Positions 42,282 through 49,360 of a DNA stretch of 64,000 bases are shown in pieces. The first letter of the stretch is position 1; every line of letters begins with the position of its first letter. The DNA lies in assembly GCA_019637685.1 (NCBI GenBank), contig JAHBVF010000009.1, positions 1-64,000 of the forward strand, written 5' to 3'. A program made the translations under genes and the position numbers. The stretch is from Caldilineaceae bacterium. GTDB lineage: Bacteria; Chloroflexota; Anaerolineae; Caldilineales; Caldilineaceae. The notes under the pieces were generated by a model. The model worked only from the letters and a program-made list of their open reading frames with translations. It was not told the DNA's origin and ran no database searches.

Positions 42282-43103
42282 CTATACCCCGCTAAAAGCG
42301 GAAAAGCCCCCGTCCACTGGCACGACAATACCTGTGACAAAAAGGGCGCTGTCGCTGGCCAGCCAGACAGCCGCGCCGATCAGTTCCTCTGGCTCGCCAA
42401 AGCGGGCCATGGGTGTGTGATCCACAATCGTCTTGCCCCGGGGGCTGGGCGTGCCGTCGTCATTGAGCAGGAAGCCCCGGTTCTGGTCGCCGATGAAGAA
42501 GCCGGGCGCAATCGCATTGACCCGCAGCCCTTCGCCGTATTTTTGGGCAAAATCCACAGCCAGCCAGCGGGTGAAGATATCGATGGCCGATTTGGCCGCG
42601 CTGTAGCCCAGCACGCGGGTCAGGGCGCGCTGGGAAGCCATAGAAGAAATGTTGATAATCGAACCGCTCTTCTGTTCCATCATCACTTCGCCAAAGATCT
42701 GCGTGGGCAGCACCGAGCCATTGAAATTGAGCGCCATCACCTGATTCACGGCTGACTCCGGCATATTGAAAAAGGTCACATCCCCCACAATTGTTGAGCC
42801 GGGGATATTGCCCCCCGCGCCGTTGACCAGAATGTCGATACGACCCCATTTGTCCATCAGCGTCTGGCGAGCTGTTCGCAACGCCTCTTTATTGAGAACA
42901 TCCGCGGGCAGTCCGATGGCAGTGCCGCCGTCCGCGACGATTTCAGCGGCCACGTCATCGGCCACATCGCCCCGCCGGCCCAGAATGCCGACATGCGCGC
43001 CGGCGGCGGCCAACCCCCGGGCAATTGCCCCACCCAGCACGCCTGTACCGCCGGTGACGACCGCGACTTTGCCTTGCAGCGAAAAGAGAGATTGAAGATT
43101 CAC
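42282..43103 (-). CDS. SDR oxidoreductase, fructuronate/mannonate oxidoreductase-like
   Basis: 273 residues. An SDR with VTGGTGVLGGAIARGLAAAG (cofactor loop), ILVNGAGGN, SIINISSMAS with the Ser, and GYSAAKSAID with Tyr and Lys. The N-terminal MNLQSLFSLQGKVAVVTG and the GFFIGDQNRGFLLNDDGTPSPRGKTIVDHTPM segment fit the D-mannonate oxidoreductase (fructuronate reductase) SDR branch. It would reduce D-fructuronate to D-mannonate. It is divergent from uxaC, the isomerase that makes fructuronate from glucuronate, which supports this assignment. GGAG ten bases upstream of ATG. Confidence 0.78.
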   Translation of the reverse strand: MNLQSLFSLQGKVAVVTGGTGVLGGAIARGLAAAGAHVGILGRRGDVADDVAAEIVADGGTAIGLPADVLNKEALRTARQTLMDKWGRIDILVNGAGGNIPGSTIVGDVTFFNMPESAVNQVMALNFNGSVLPTQIFGEVMMEQKSGSIINISSMASQRALTRVLGYSAAKSAIDIFTRWLAVDFAQKYGEGLRVNAIAPGFFIGDQNRGFLLNDDGTPSPRGKTIVDHTPMARFGEPEELIGAAVWLASDSALFVTGIVVPVDGGFSAFSGV

Positions 43104-43142
43104 GAAATGCTCCTGTGGGGTGGTGAGTTGATGAAAAATGAG

Positions 43143-43148
43143 TATAAT
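43143..43148 (+). promoter_or_regulatory. Candidate -10 box of uxaC
   Basis: TATAAT at 43143-43148, 61 bp upstream of the GTG start chosen for uxaC. No good -35 was seen at 17 bp. The initiation site would fall near 43155, which favours the start at 43209 over ATG 43173. Confidence 0.4.
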
Positions 43149-43208
43149 AGGATTGTACTACCCTAGGCGGAGATGTCAATCTCTGTTCGCCCCACGAAAG
43201 GAAATGCC

Positions 43209-44636
43209 GTGACCCACACCACCTCTCACGCACCCAACCGGCAGGATCGCTACTTTAGCGCGGAGCCGGGCCAGCGGGCGGTTGCCCGCCAGTTGTTCCA
43301 ACAGGTGGGCAGCCTGCCCCTCATCTGTCCCCACGGCCACGTGGACCCGCACCTCTTCGCGGACCCGGAGTACCGCTTCAGTTCGCCCACAGAGATGTTT
43401 CTAATTCCCGATCACTACATCTTCCGGATGCTCTATTCCCAGGGCATTTCGATGGAGTCCGTCGCCATTTCCCCGCGAGACGGCGGGCCAGTCGAGACGG
43501 ATCACCGCAAGGCCTGGCAGATTTTTGCCGAGAATTTCCACCTCTTCCGGGCCACGCCCACAGGGATATGGCTGGTGGATGAACTGCACGATCTGTTCGG
43601 CATCACCGAAAAGCTGAATGGCAAAAGCAGCCAGGCCATCTACGACGCCATCGACGCCGCGCTACGCACACCCGAATTCAGCCCCCGGCGGATGTTCGAG
43701 CGCTTCAATGTGGAAGCCCTGACCACCACCGACCCGGCCACTTCTACCCTGGCCGATCACAAGGCCATCCGGGAATCGGACTGGTCCGCGCGCATTCTGC
43801 CCACCTTCCGCCCGGACGCGGTGGTGAATCTGGATATGGACGGCTGGCGGCAAGAGATCGAACGGCTGAGCGAGGTTTCCGGCGTGGATGTGCGGGACTA
43901 TTCGTCCTATATTCAGGCGTTGGAACAGCGGCGGGCGTTCTTCAAAGAAATGGGGGCCACGGCCACAGATCACGCGGCGCTGACCGCCCACACGGAGATT
44001 CTGAACAGCCGGGAGGCCGAGGCGATCTTCCAACGGGCGCTGGCGGGCAAGGCAGATGGCGAAGACGCCCGTCGCTTCACCGGCCATATGCTGGTGGAGA
44101 TGGCCCGCATGTCCTCCGAAGACGGGCTGGTAATGCAGCTGCACATTGGCTCCTATCGCAACCACAACCCGGCCATCTACGAGCGCTTTGGGCGGGATAT
44201 GGGCGCTGACATCCCCATTGCCGCCGAATTCACCCGCAATCTCAAGCCCCTGCTGGATCGCTTTGGCAACGCGGCCAATCTGACGCTGATTCTCTTCAAT
44301 CTGGACGAGACGACCTATGGGCGGGAGCTGGCGCCCCTGGCCGGTCACTACCCGGCCCTGCGCCTGGGACCGCCCTGGTGGTACTTCGACAGCATCAACG
44401 GAATTCGCCACTTCTTTGACGCTGTGGTGGAGACCGCGGGGATTTACAACACAGTGGGCTTCAACGACGACACCCGGGCCTTTCCTTCCATCCCCACCCG
44501 CCACGAACTCTGGCGGCGGGTGGCCTGCGATTGGGTGGCCGGTCTGGTGGTCCAGGGCATTGTGGACGAGGAAGACGCGTCCGAAATGGCCCACGATTTG
44601 GCCTACGGGCTGGCGAAGAAGGCGTACCGCCTGTAG
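43209..44636 (+). CDS. uxaC: Glucuronate isomerase
   Basis: 475 residues, first enzyme of hexuronate degradation, converting D-glucuronate to D-fructuronate (and galacturonate to tagaturonate). An amidohydrolase-like fold with PLICPHGHVDPHLFADPEYRF (HxH metal site), PDHYIFRMLYSQG, EALTTTDPATSTLADH, MQLHIGSYRNHNP, and RLGPPWWYFDSINGIRHFFDAVVE; the final GFNDDTRAFPSIPTRHELWRR is typical. GTG 43209 is chosen because AAAGGAA precedes it; ATG 43173 lacks a proper ribosome site, and the difference is 12 residues. Divergent from the fructuronate-reductase-like SDR, so the two form a pathway pair. Confidence 0.92.
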   Translation: MTHTTSHAPNRQDRYFSAEPGQRAVARQLFQQVGSLPLICPHGHVDPHLFADPEYRFSSPTEMFLIPDHYIFRMLYSQGISMESVAISPRDGGPVETDHRKAWQIFAENFHLFRATPTGIWLVDELHDLFGITEKLNGKSSQAIYDAIDAALRTPEFSPRRMFERFNVEALTTTDPATSTLADHKAIRESDWSARILPTFRPDAVVNLDMDGWRQEIERLSEVSGVDVRDYSSYIQALEQRRAFFKEMGATATDHAALTAHTEILNSREAEAIFQRALAGKADGEDARRFTGHMLVEMARMSSEDGLVMQLHIGSYRNHNPAIYERFGRDMGADIPIAAEFTRNLKPLLDRFGNAANLTLILFNLDETTYGRELAPLAGHYPALRLGPPWWYFDSINGIRHFFDAVVETAGIYNTVGFNDDTRAFPSIPTRHELWRRVACDWVAGLVVQGIVDEEDASEMAHDLAYGLAKKAYRL

Positions 44637-44642
44637 ACGGCA

Positions 44643-44695
44643 GACCGCGGATGGCGGACTGCTGGATTTCTGTCAGCGATCCGCCATCCGCGGTC
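44643..44695. terminator. Bidirectional hairpin between convergent genes (GACCGCGG family)
   Basis: GACCGCGGATGGCGGA (44643-44658) pairs perfectly with 44680-44695. It lies between the convergent uxaC and isomerase genes. It belongs to the GACCGCGG repeat family also seen at 10392-10440, 48345-48415 and 54926-55016. No strong T tract. Confidence 0.6.
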
Positions 44696-44700
44696 CGCGG

Positions 44701-45471
44701 TCAGCCGTCCCCACTCAGCCATCCCCGCAGCGTTGTTGCATCGGCCAAAAACTGGGCCGGGTCGTCGTTGCGCACAAATTCGAGCAGCACGTAGCGTTCC
44801 CCGCCCAATGCGTCGATGCGGGCCAGATATTCTTTCCACGCATTTGTATAGTCGGCCAGGGGCAGGCGGATCGTCTGTCCCTCTTCCATCCGCCAGGAAA
44901 AAGCGTGGATGTGGCTGAGCCAGGGCGCGATCGTGTCGATCCCGGCCCGGTTTTCCTCGACAGTCGCGCCTTTGGGCGGCTGCCAGAGGGAGCGGAGCGT
45001 GGGTCTGTCCACCGCTTCCAGCAGACGGCGGGCTGATTCCGCGCTGTCAGTGAGGGTGTTGCCGTGGAATTCGTAGGCGATGGCGATCCCTTCTGTCGCG
45101 GCCAGATCGACGATGCGTTGGCTGTCCGCTATCACTGCATTCCAATAGGCCGCGTCCGCCTCTGCCGACCCTACTTTGCCCGCCCACACACGAATCGCCG
45201 GCGTCCCCAGCGTGACAGCGCTCACCAAAACGTCCGAAAACGGCACGTCTGCCCGGTGGCCCACCCGATAGTAGGAACCGTAGGTGGGCATAGCCAGCCC
45301 CGCGTCGGCTGTCATCTGCGCGACCTCCTGGGCTTTTGCCACATCCCCGTGGGGCGCGTGGACATCCCCGCCCCACTCGATGGCGTCCAACCCGGCCTGT
45401 ACGATCAGATCGACAACCTGTCGGGGAGAGAGCTTGCGAAAAGTGATTGAAACCAGTCCAGAATGAATCAT
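44701..45471 (-). CDS. Sugar phosphate isomerase/epimerase (TIM barrel)
   Basis: 256 residues of the xylose-isomerase-like/AP-endonuclease-2 TIM-barrel family. Typical start SGLVSITFRKLSPRQVVDLIVQAGLDAIEWGGDVHAP, then IAIAYEFHGNTLTDS with an expected metal-binding Glu, and a late HIHAFSW and VLLEFVRNDDPAQF (Glu). Function is not fixed: candidates are a uronate- or keto-sugar epimerase, in keeping with the uxaC/SDR pair next door. ATG 45471 is preceded by AGGAGGAAT-type ribosome site. Two palindromes separate it from the M20 gene upstream. Confidence 0.78.
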   Translation of the reverse strand: MIHSGLVSITFRKLSPRQVVDLIVQAGLDAIEWGGDVHAPHGDVAKAQEVAQMTADAGLAMPTYGSYYRVGHRADVPFSDVLVSAVTLGTPAIRVWAGKVGSAEADAAYWNAVIADSQRIVDLAATEGIAIAYEFHGNTLTDSAESARRLLEAVDRPTLRSLWQPPKGATVEENRAGIDTIAPWLSHIHAFSWRMEEGQTIRLPLADYTNAWKEYLARIDALGGERYVLLEFVRNDDPAQFLADATTLRGWLSGDG

Positions 45472-45486
45472 TTATTCCTCCTGTAC

Positions 45487-45528
45487 CGCAAACTGTTAGT
45501 TTGCGCCGACTGCGGGCTAACAGCCCGC
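45487..45528. repeat. Two adjacent perfect palindromes
   Basis: CGCAAACTGTTAGTTTGCG (45487-45505) and GCGGGCTAACAGCCCGC (45512-45528) are each self-complementary. They sit between the M20 stop and the isomerase start on the minus strand; possible attenuators or repeat units. Confidence 0.7.
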
Positions 45529-45529
45529 G

Positions 45530-46702
45530 TTACGATAGTAGTTCCGCTGCGATGGCCGCGTAGCCCTGGGCCGCGGCCAGCAGTTCGTGGAGTTGCAGCT
45601 TTTCGTTGATGACGTGGGCGTCCCGCTCTGCGCCGGGGCCGAAGCCGAGGGTGGGAATCCCCGCCACGCCCGCGCTCCAGGCCGCGTTTGTGCAGAAGCG
45701 ATAGGCTCCGGTTTCGGCTTCGATGCCGCTGTTGTGCAGGGCGTTGAGGCTGCTCTGAATAAAAGGATCGTCTTCGCTGAGTTCCCAGGCCGGAAAGAAT
45801 TTTTCCTGCACAAATTTGTAGCCCGTGTGGCTGCTGTATTCGCCCACGCCGATGGTGGCGTGGAGGCTGATGTCGGCCAGTTCGCCGCGCCCAGTGATGA
45901 CCGACAGCACATCCTCCGCGCTTTCGCCGGGGAGCAACCGACGGTCGTAGGTGGCCCGGCAGATGCTGGGGATGACCGAATGGCCCGGATAGGGGTCGGA
46001 GATAATATCGGTCAGGGCGAGGATGGCTGGCCCCATCAGCGGGTGGCTGGGCAATTGGATGGACTCCACCGCGGCGATGACCCGCAGCATATCCAGCACC
46101 GCGTTGCGGCCCAGATGGGGCGCGGAGGAGTGAGAGGGCCGCCCAATTGTCTCCAGATGGATTTCGGCCCGCCCCCGCCCGCCCCGGGCCAGTTGCAGTT
46201 CGGTGGCCTCGCCGATGACAACAAAATCCGCGCCGGTCTGTTCGACGACCTTCGCCAGCGCCACCCCTTCCAGCACTTCTTCCAGCACCGACGCGCTGAC
46301 GACGACCCGGCCTGCCAGGCGGCTGCGATCCAGCCCGGCGATGCCGTGGACCATCGCGGCGAGCGCGCCTTTCATATCCGCGCTGCCCCGCCCGTGCAAC
46401 GCGCCGTCGGCCACATCGCCGCTGTGAGAGTCCCGTTCCCAGGGCACGCCGGGGGAAACGCCCACTGTATCTGTGTGCGCATCAAAAAGAACCGTCGGGC
46501 CGGGGCTGATTCCTTCGACAACGCCGATAACATTGCCACACTCGTCACTCCACACCCGGTCGAAGCCCAGGCTGCGCATCTCCTCCTCCACTCGCCGGGC
46601 AACCGCGCCCTCCTGCCCGCTCAGGCTGGGAATACGCACGAGGTTTTGGGTGAATGAAATAAGTTTATCGTTGTTAATTGGGTGATTGGGTGATTGGTTC
46701 AT
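45530..46702 (-). CDS. M20 family metallohydrolase (ArgE/DapE/YgeY type)
   Basis: 390 residues. Zinc peptidase/deacylase with VLFDAHTDTVGV (His-x-Asp), GRGSADMKGALAAMV (bridging Asp), VLEEVLEGV (catalytic Glu, metal-binding Glu), GRPSHSSAPHLGRN and GFGPGAERDAHVINE (His). The closest recognised group is the YgeY/ArgE-like hydrolases, whose substrate is uncertain. The first 13 residues (MNQSPNHPINNDK) are encoded by a TGATTGG-type tandem repeat; no better start is available downstream before Met 45. It is upstream of the isomerase on the same strand. Confidence 0.82.
   Translation of the reverse strand: MNQSPNHPINNDKLISFTQNLVRIPSLSGQEGAVARRVEEEMRSLGFDRVWSDECGNVIGVVEGISPGPTVLFDAHTDTVGVSPGVPWERDSHSGDVADGALHGRGSADMKGALAAMVHGIAGLDRSRLAGRVVVSASVLEEVLEGVALAKVVEQTGADFVVIGEATELQLARGGRGRAEIHLETIGRPSHSSAPHLGRNAVLDMLRVIAAVESIQLPSHPLMGPAILALTDIISDPYPGHSVIPSICRATYDRRLLPGESAEDVLSVITGRGELADISLHATIGVGEYSSHTGYKFVQEKFFPAWELSEDDPFIQSSLNALHNSGIEAETGAYRFCTNAAWSAGVAGIPTLGFGPGAERDAHVINEKLQLHELLAAAQGYAAIAAELLS
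46672..46702. repeat. TGATTGG heptamer repeats overlapping the M20 start
   Basis: GTTAATTGGGTGATTGGGTGATTGGTTCATTGG-type tandem words (46672-46702) encode the first residues of the M20 protein when read from the minus strand. The same word family occurs at 6096-6143 and 9956-9980. Confidence 0.75.
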
Positions 46703-46726
46703 TGGCTCTTCCCATATGTGAATTTT

Positions 46727-46870
46727 GTAGGTTGGGTGAATAGCGTAAGGTCAACAGTGAATACCCTGCCAGCACCTCAGCCATTCACCCAACAGGCCCG
46801 ACGGCGTTGGGTTTTCGCCGCACCCGGGGCTGGGTTTTCGGTGATCTTCGGCGGCGAGAACCCAACCTAC
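46727..46870. repeat. Intergenic inverted-repeat element (TAGGTTGGGT family)
   Basis: GTAGGTTGGGT (46727-46737) pairs with ACCCAACCTAC (46860-46870); inner pairs TTGGGTGAAT/ATTCACCCAA and TTGGGTTTTCGCCGC/GGCGGCGAGAACCCAA nest inside. About 145 bp with no coding capacity, between the M20 and ceramidase-like genes. Confidence 0.7.
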
Positions 46871-46881
46871 GGCTACCGCTA

Positions 46882-48318
46882 TTACATCTGGGCGATCTGG
46901 TCAGCGATGGCGTCAATCAGACTTTCCAGACAGCCCGGCGCCAGAATCGACGGCTCCTCCTGATAGAGACCCAGCCCGTAACGGTCTTTGGGCAGCAGAT
47001 AGGCCACGTGCATATCTCCGGCAAGGGGCGAGACGAAAATTGTCTCGTCGGGGAAACGACGGCGCAGTTCCGTTTGGAGCAGACTGTAGGGTTCGCCGCC
47101 ACAGGTCACCCACAGGGCGTCGCCCAGACGATAGACGGAACAGTGGACCGGAACCAGCCCACCCGCGGGAATGTGGTGCAGACGACCCAGCCAGCGCCGG
47201 GCGCGCTCGGCCCTGGCCCTGGCATCCCTGGCCTCCGTCTCTTGGCCGGCGTCGATGGCCTCCTGCCAGCGGGTCTCCCACTCCTCCAAATCCGCGCTGA
47301 GGGTGTCGGGGTTGGGTCTGGCATTGGCCGGCAGAGGCACGGCCAATGCCCCGCCACTGAACCGGCTGCTTTCGGCCACGCGAGGATCGTCCTGGGGGAC
47401 GAAAGCCCACGCGCCCAGTGTGGCCCCGGAGACAACCGGCCCACTGTAGGCGAAGTCCGCGGCGGGCGGTCCCAGGCGGGAAAGGGTGGAGAGCGCGGCG
47501 TAGGCCACCTCGCGGCCATTGCTATCGGCCACGGCTGTGTCGCCGACAAAACCGTTTGTGGGTCCCAATTCCCCACACGCGCCCAGCAGAAAGAAGCAGG
47601 CCGCGCCGGTGGCTTCTTCCACCGTTTCCCGCAGGCTGCCCACATAATCCGGGCTGATCAGTTGATTGTCCCAGGCCAGCGTCGTCGGATGGCAGGCGTA
47701 GTTGACGAGGGTCGCCAGCACTTTCCCGTCAACATCCGTCACCCGCCCAACCAGCAGTGTATCGTCGGCAGGGGTGGAACGGTTGTAGCCGCAGACAAAA
47801 ATCCCGGCGGCGTCATCCCAGCAGTCCCGGTTGGCGGCCATCCCACAACGCCCGGCTGCGTAGGAAATCACCGCGTCCTGCGTGTTTTCCACTGCCTCCC
47901 GGCTGATGCGGGCGACGGCTGCATTCAGGTCGGCCAGATAGCCGGGGATGAGATCGCCGCCGGGCAGGGGGACCCGATCCGGTGTCATCATTCCCGCGGA
48001 GTGGGTGTGGGAGAAGGTGACGACGACATTTTCCAGGGGGATGCCGCTGGCGTCAGCGGCTGCCTGCACCAGCGCGTCCAGTTCGTTTTTGCCCAGCCCC
48101 ACCAGATCGATGAGCAGGCGCAGCAACCCGGGCCCATCCCCGGCGAGCGGTTGCAGGACCAGCGCGTCGGCGAAGAGGGGGCGGTGAACACCCGCGGCCC
48201 GGTCGTGGCTGGCCGCGCCCCACATCCGGTGATAGATGCCAACCGGTTGGGTGATGTCGGCCCGGGCCGCGCCAAAGCGCAGGCGGGAGGTGGGGGTTTT
48301 GCGGGTGGTTGTGGTCAT
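46882..48318 (-). CDS. Neutral/alkaline ceramidase-like protein
   Basis: 478 residues. The N-terminal half matches the zinc domain of neutral ceramidases: FGAARADITQPVGIYHRMWG, VTFSHTHSAGMM (His-x-His zinc site), VNYACHPTTLAWDNQLISPDYVG, and FLLGACGELGPTNGF. The C-terminal part has a Rossmann/sheet region (YRLGDALWVTCGGEPYSLLQTELRRRFPDETIFVSPLAGDMHVAYLL). No signal peptide is visible, although neutral ceramidases are often secreted. It may hydrolyse an amide-linked lipid or another substrate; the fold assignment is reasonable but the function is not certain. Weak ribosome site at ATG 48318. Confidence 0.75.
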   Translation of the reverse strand: MTTTTRKTPTSRLRFGAARADITQPVGIYHRMWGAASHDRAAGVHRPLFADALVLQPLAGDGPGLLRLLIDLVGLGKNELDALVQAAADASGIPLENVVVTFSHTHSAGMMTPDRVPLPGGDLIPGYLADLNAAVARISREAVENTQDAVISYAAGRCGMAANRDCWDDAAGIFVCGYNRSTPADDTLLVGRVTDVDGKVLATLVNYACHPTTLAWDNQLISPDYVGSLRETVEEATGAACFFLLGACGELGPTNGFVGDTAVADSNGREVAYAALSTLSRLGPPAADFAYSGPVVSGATLGAWAFVPQDDPRVAESSRFSGGALAVPLPANARPNPDTLSADLEEWETRWQEAIDAGQETEARDARARAERARRWLGRLHHIPAGGLVPVHCSVYRLGDALWVTCGGEPYSLLQTELRRRFPDETIFVSPLAGDMHVAYLLPKDRYGLGLYQEEPSILAPGCLESLIDAIADQIAQM

Positions 48319-48344
48319 TGGGCGGGTTTCCTGACAGATGTGTT

Positions 48345-48415
48345 ATGACGACAGACGGCGGACGATAGGCGAACTATTGTCGAATTGATTCGTCTGTCGT
48401 CTATCGTCTGGCGTC
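48345..48415. repeat. GACGACAGACGG inverted repeat
   Basis: The 26-bp arms at 48345-48370 and 48390-48415 are similar inverted sequences (GACGACAGACG / CGTCTGTCGTC). This element lies between the VOC stop and the ceramidase-like start and overlaps the last bases of the VOC gene. Confidence 0.6.
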
Positions 48416-49262
48416 ACGAAAGTATCTCCCGCAGCAGCGCGTTCCCTGGCACGGCGGGGTAGAACTCAAATTCCCAGTAGTGATTTTCCGGGTCGAAGCC
48501 GTAGAAGAATTCCAGTTGCCCGGCCACGTCTTCCACATCCAGCGTCTGCAAACGGAAGGCCGGGATGGACTGCAAATGGCCGCGCCAGGCGACGAAGTCA
48601 TCAGTGATCAGTCCGACAGTGACCAGCTTTTGCGGCGTGTAGTCGTGCATCCCACGGCCTGCCTGCACAGGGCCGATGAAACTGGTACTGCCCGCGGTAT
48701 AGACCTTCGCCCAGCCCTGGTCCACCAGCAATTCCAGCCCCAACTGTTCGGCCAAAAAGTGCTGGGCCGCGGCCATTTCTTTGTAATAGAGCCAGAGAAC
48801 GGTTGCCGAAAGGGGCAATCTGTCCGGCGTGGCGGTGGGCAGCGGGCCGATCTGCGCCAGCAGAGGCAGCAGACGCTCATTTTCCGGGTGGGGATTGAAA
48901 CGTTCAAATTCGAGGAAATAGCCCTCCGGATCGAGGGCCACAAAACCTTCGTGGGCTTTCGTCCTGTCCGATTTCAGCGGGTGGCGGATGGGGACATTCT
49001 GGCTCTGCAAATAGGTGTACCACCCCTCCACCTCTTCAGTACAGAAGGCCAGTGCAACAGCTTTTGGCTCGTCGGGACTGTGCAGGCTGTGGGCGATGTC
49101 CATCAGCGTGAGGAAGGAAGCAGGCGCTGTGCGCAGGGTGCGGGCAATCCCAAAATCGGCCATCAGTTCCAGGCCCAGCGTTTCCGTGTAAAAGTGGGTG
49201 GCCGCGTCCAGGTCGGCGTAGTAGAAAAAGGGGTTGCTCGCCAGCAGAGAGTGAATGGGCAT
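48414..49262 (-). CDS. VOC superfamily protein with two glyoxalase-like domains
   Basis: 282 residues with two vicinal-oxygen-chelate units: residues 1-125 (NPFFYYADLDAATHFYTETLGLELMADFGIARTL... GFVALDPEGYFLEFERFN) and 145-280 (VLWLYYKEMAAAQHFLAEQLGLELLVDQGWAKVY... FYGFDPENHYWEFEFYPAVPG). The last Glu-x-Glu residues in each half resemble metal ligands. Such proteins act as glyoxalases, dioxygenases or resistance proteins; the substrate is unknown. A weak ribosome site precedes ATG 49262. Confidence 0.75.
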   Translation of the reverse strand: MPIHSLLASNPFFYYADLDAATHFYTETLGLELMADFGIARTLRTAPASFLTLMDIAHSLHSPDEPKAVALAFCTEEVEGWYTYLQSQNVPIRHPLKSDRTKAHEGFVALDPEGYFLEFERFNPHPENERLLPLLAQIGPLPTATPDRLPLSATVLWLYYKEMAAAQHFLAEQLGLELLVDQGWAKVYTAGSTSFIGPVQAGRGMHDYTPQKLVTVGLITDDFVAWRGHLQSIPAFRLQTLDVEDVAGQLEFFYGFDPENHYWEFEFYPAVPGNALLREILS

Positions 49263-49296
49263 GGGAAGTCCGATAGAGGAACGGGAAGCGGAGACA

Positions 49297-49355
49297 AAAC
49301 AGGGGGGATGGGGCTGCGGTGAAGATATGACGCCGCAGCCCCATCCCCCCTGTTT
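49297..49355 (-). terminator. Strong rho-independent terminator of the LysM surface gene
   Basis: A perfect 23-bp stem (49297-49319 with 49333-49355), 13-nt loop. On the minus strand TTTTGTC follows. It lies immediately after the stop of the 49361 gene and separates it from the VOC gene. Confidence 0.92.
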
Positions 49356-49360
49356 ATTCC

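Noticed and set aside
46807-48348. Long + strand frame over the ceramidase-like gene
   Set aside because: Antisense shadow; no domain pattern, whereas the minus-strand frame shows a zinc site and other family motifs.
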